Positions 63,057 to 64,000 of a stretch of 64,000 nt of DNA are shown piece after piece. The position numbers were made by a program, and so were the translations under genes. The notes under the pieces are model-generated. The model searched no databases. It worked only from the letters and a program-made list of their open reading frames with translations, and had not been told where the DNA came from. Positions within the stretch are counted from its first letter, which is position 1; every line of letters begins with the position of its first letter. Origin of the DNA: Schaalia odontolytica (GTDB taxonomy: Bacteria > Actinomycetota > Actinomycetes > Actinomycetales > Actinomycetaceae); contig NZ_CP133472.1 of NCBI RefSeq assembly GCF_031191545.1, positions 2,356,001 through 2,420,000 of the forward strand. Direction: 5' to 3'.

Positions 63057-64000
63057 TCACTGGGCCAACCCTTCCATCGCCCATTCACCATCCTTCCAGA
63101 CAAGGAGAACGTCCCGACCATCCTCGAGCAAAGCCCTCATGTAGGCGCGAGGACGTTCCTCGACCCACCAGCGTCCCCCCACCGGCCAGGGGCCCTCCAC
63201 ACGGACGATTGCAACGCGCCGTCCCCTCCTTGAGGAGGAAAGCGAACAGTCATGTTCAGCCACTAGATAGGCGGGAGCCGCGCTCAGTGCTCCCCTCTGG
63301 TCTACGCGCACATTGTCGAACGCACCCGACGCGCTGACAATCCTCACCCGCACAGGCACATCGAAAAGCGTTGCCGGAGGCTGGGATATGCAACCCTCCC
63401 ACGCTCCCTCACGCGGACGCAGGCGGGGCTTAGTGCCCCATCTGGCCATCACGACACGGCTACGCGGATCGTATCCTCCCTGCACGCGCGGCACCAGCAG
63501 CGCGTCCGGCCCCGCCATGCCCTGGATGCGCACGACGCTGCGTGAGACGTCACGCTCACGGTCTGCACGCCCCCACAGCGCTGACGCACTGCGCCCCGCC
63601 CGTGGATCACATGCTGTGACGCGTATGCAGGTTACCGCTCCACTGGGCCCTTCGATGCCGGACGTCCATCCCGCGAGCGTCCACCGCACGCGCAGAGCAA
63701 CCTCGTCAGCCGCGCACACATCGCATCCACTCCACGTGCGAGTTCGCTGACCGCCTCCGGCGTCCTCCACGTCGATGCGCAGCGTCTGCGAGACAAGTCC
63801 ACCCTGTCCCAACCTTTGCGCGAGGTCTCGCGCGATGCGCGAAATGGGGACCATCATCGTGTCGACGGATTCCCCGCCTGCATCGATCTCACTCTCCATC
63901 GTAATGTCGGGCTGGATGCGTTCGGCAGGCGCAATGGCGCTGTCGCCTCCGGATGCAAGGATCCAGAGCTGCTCACCGACGTCCCCAAAACGCTCGCACA
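63057..64000 (-). CDS. imuB: ImuB, Y-family-like mutasome subunit (5' part outside window)
   Basis: The C-terminal 314 residues are visible and the frame is open to the right edge. Characteristic ImuB segments are LQLWILASGGDS-like GEQLWILASGGDSAIAP, ADEVALRVRWTLAGWTSG, VVRIQGMAGPDALLVPRVQGG and VEGPWPVGGRWWVEER. ImuB is a catalytically inactive Y-family protein that links DnaE2 to the beta clamp in the translesion mutasome. The polymerase-like N-terminal half and imuA' presumably lie beyond the window. It precedes the SNF2 helicase by 39 nt in the same direction. Confidence 0.9.
   Translation of the reverse strand, partial: CERFGDVGEQLWILASGGDSAIAPAERIQPDITMESEIDAGGESVDTMMVPISRIARDLAQRLGQGGLVSQTLRIDVEDAGGGQRTRTWSGCDVCAADEVALRVRWTLAGWTSGIEGPSGAVTCIRVTACDPRAGRSASALWGRADRERDVSRSVVRIQGMAGPDALLVPRVQGGYDPRSRVVMARWGTKPRLRPREGAWEGCISQPPATLFDVPVRVRIVSASGAFDNVRVDQRGALSAAPAYLVAEHDCSLSSSRRGRRVAIVRVEGPWPVGGRWWVEERPRAYMRALLEDGRDVLLVWKDGEWAMEGLAQ

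Overview
The window is a gene-dense stretch of a high-GC Gram-positive chromosome. The hallmarks are actinobacterial: RbpA, the actinobacterial type of integration host factor (mIHF), PafB/PafC, a polyprenol-phosphate mannose synthase, a HelY-type helicase, and the pupylation set Mpa/ARC, Dop, Pup and PafA. Many gene neighbourhoods match the order I know from Mycobacterium tuberculosis: rbpA/ppm1, pyrR to rpe, aroC-aroK-aroB...efp-nusB, and trmI next to a RecB-like nuclease. The absence of prcBA between pup and pafA, the streamlined layout and the compact intergenic regions suggest a family such as Actinomycetaceae (Actinomyces/Schaalia-like). That placement is inference from content only.

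Layout. 1-2.0 kb: the end of an Hsp70-like ATPase and a PAP2 membrane phosphatase. 2.2-9.6 kb: rbpA (+) facing a tightly overlapping minus-strand operon pafB-pafC-helY-lnt-ppm. 9.7-11.7 kb: an FMN riboswitch followed by an ABC permease and a lipoprotein binding protein, read as a RibXY-type flavin importer. 11.8-29.5 kb: one long minus-strand housekeeping array, pyrR-pyrB-pyrC-carA-carB-pyrF, mihF, gmk, rpoZ, coaBC, metK, VKOR, priA, fmt, rsmB, rpe, headed by a PyrR-binding RNA that overlaps the pyrR ribosome-binding site. 29.6-32.9 kb: a LacI-type regulator, an inositol-monophosphatase-family enzyme and a frameshifted organophosphate (OPA-family) transporter whose promoter carries a LacI-type operator. 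33.1-33.6 kb: two tandem CsoR/CstR-like operators in front of a DUF2249 protein.

33.7-37.4 kb is an accessory patch: a putative lipoprotein, a secreted permuted NlpC/P60-like hydrolase, an AT-rich non-coding stretch and three orphan small proteins or remnants. 37.6-42.5 kb: aroC-aroK-aroB, a second degenerate shikimate-kinase-like gene, efp, and nusB with a very long acidic tail. 42.5-49.2 kb: trmI-mpa-dop-pup-pafA-FKBP, a pupylation locus without proteasome core genes. 49.3-54.1 kb: a Fe-S RecB-like nuclease, an aldo/keto-reductase fold protein lacking the catalytic tetrad, an acidic protein, an NDH-2-like flavoprotein, a MazG-like protein, a DsbA-fold protein without active-site cysteines, and tRNA-Leu(GAG). 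54.1-64 kb: a MarR regulator divergent from a HAD phosphatase, then dnaE2 under a perfect LexA box, a zinc alcohol dehydrogenase, a SWIM-SNF2 helicase and the 3' part of imuB, so a dispersed SOS mutasome.

I found no rRNA, CRISPR array, insertion sequence, phage or integrase. The least conventional signals are the tandem CsoR-like operators, the proteasome-less Pup locus, the riboswitch-controlled flavin importer sitting where relatives keep ribG, and several catalytically degenerate paralogues retained inside tight operons.
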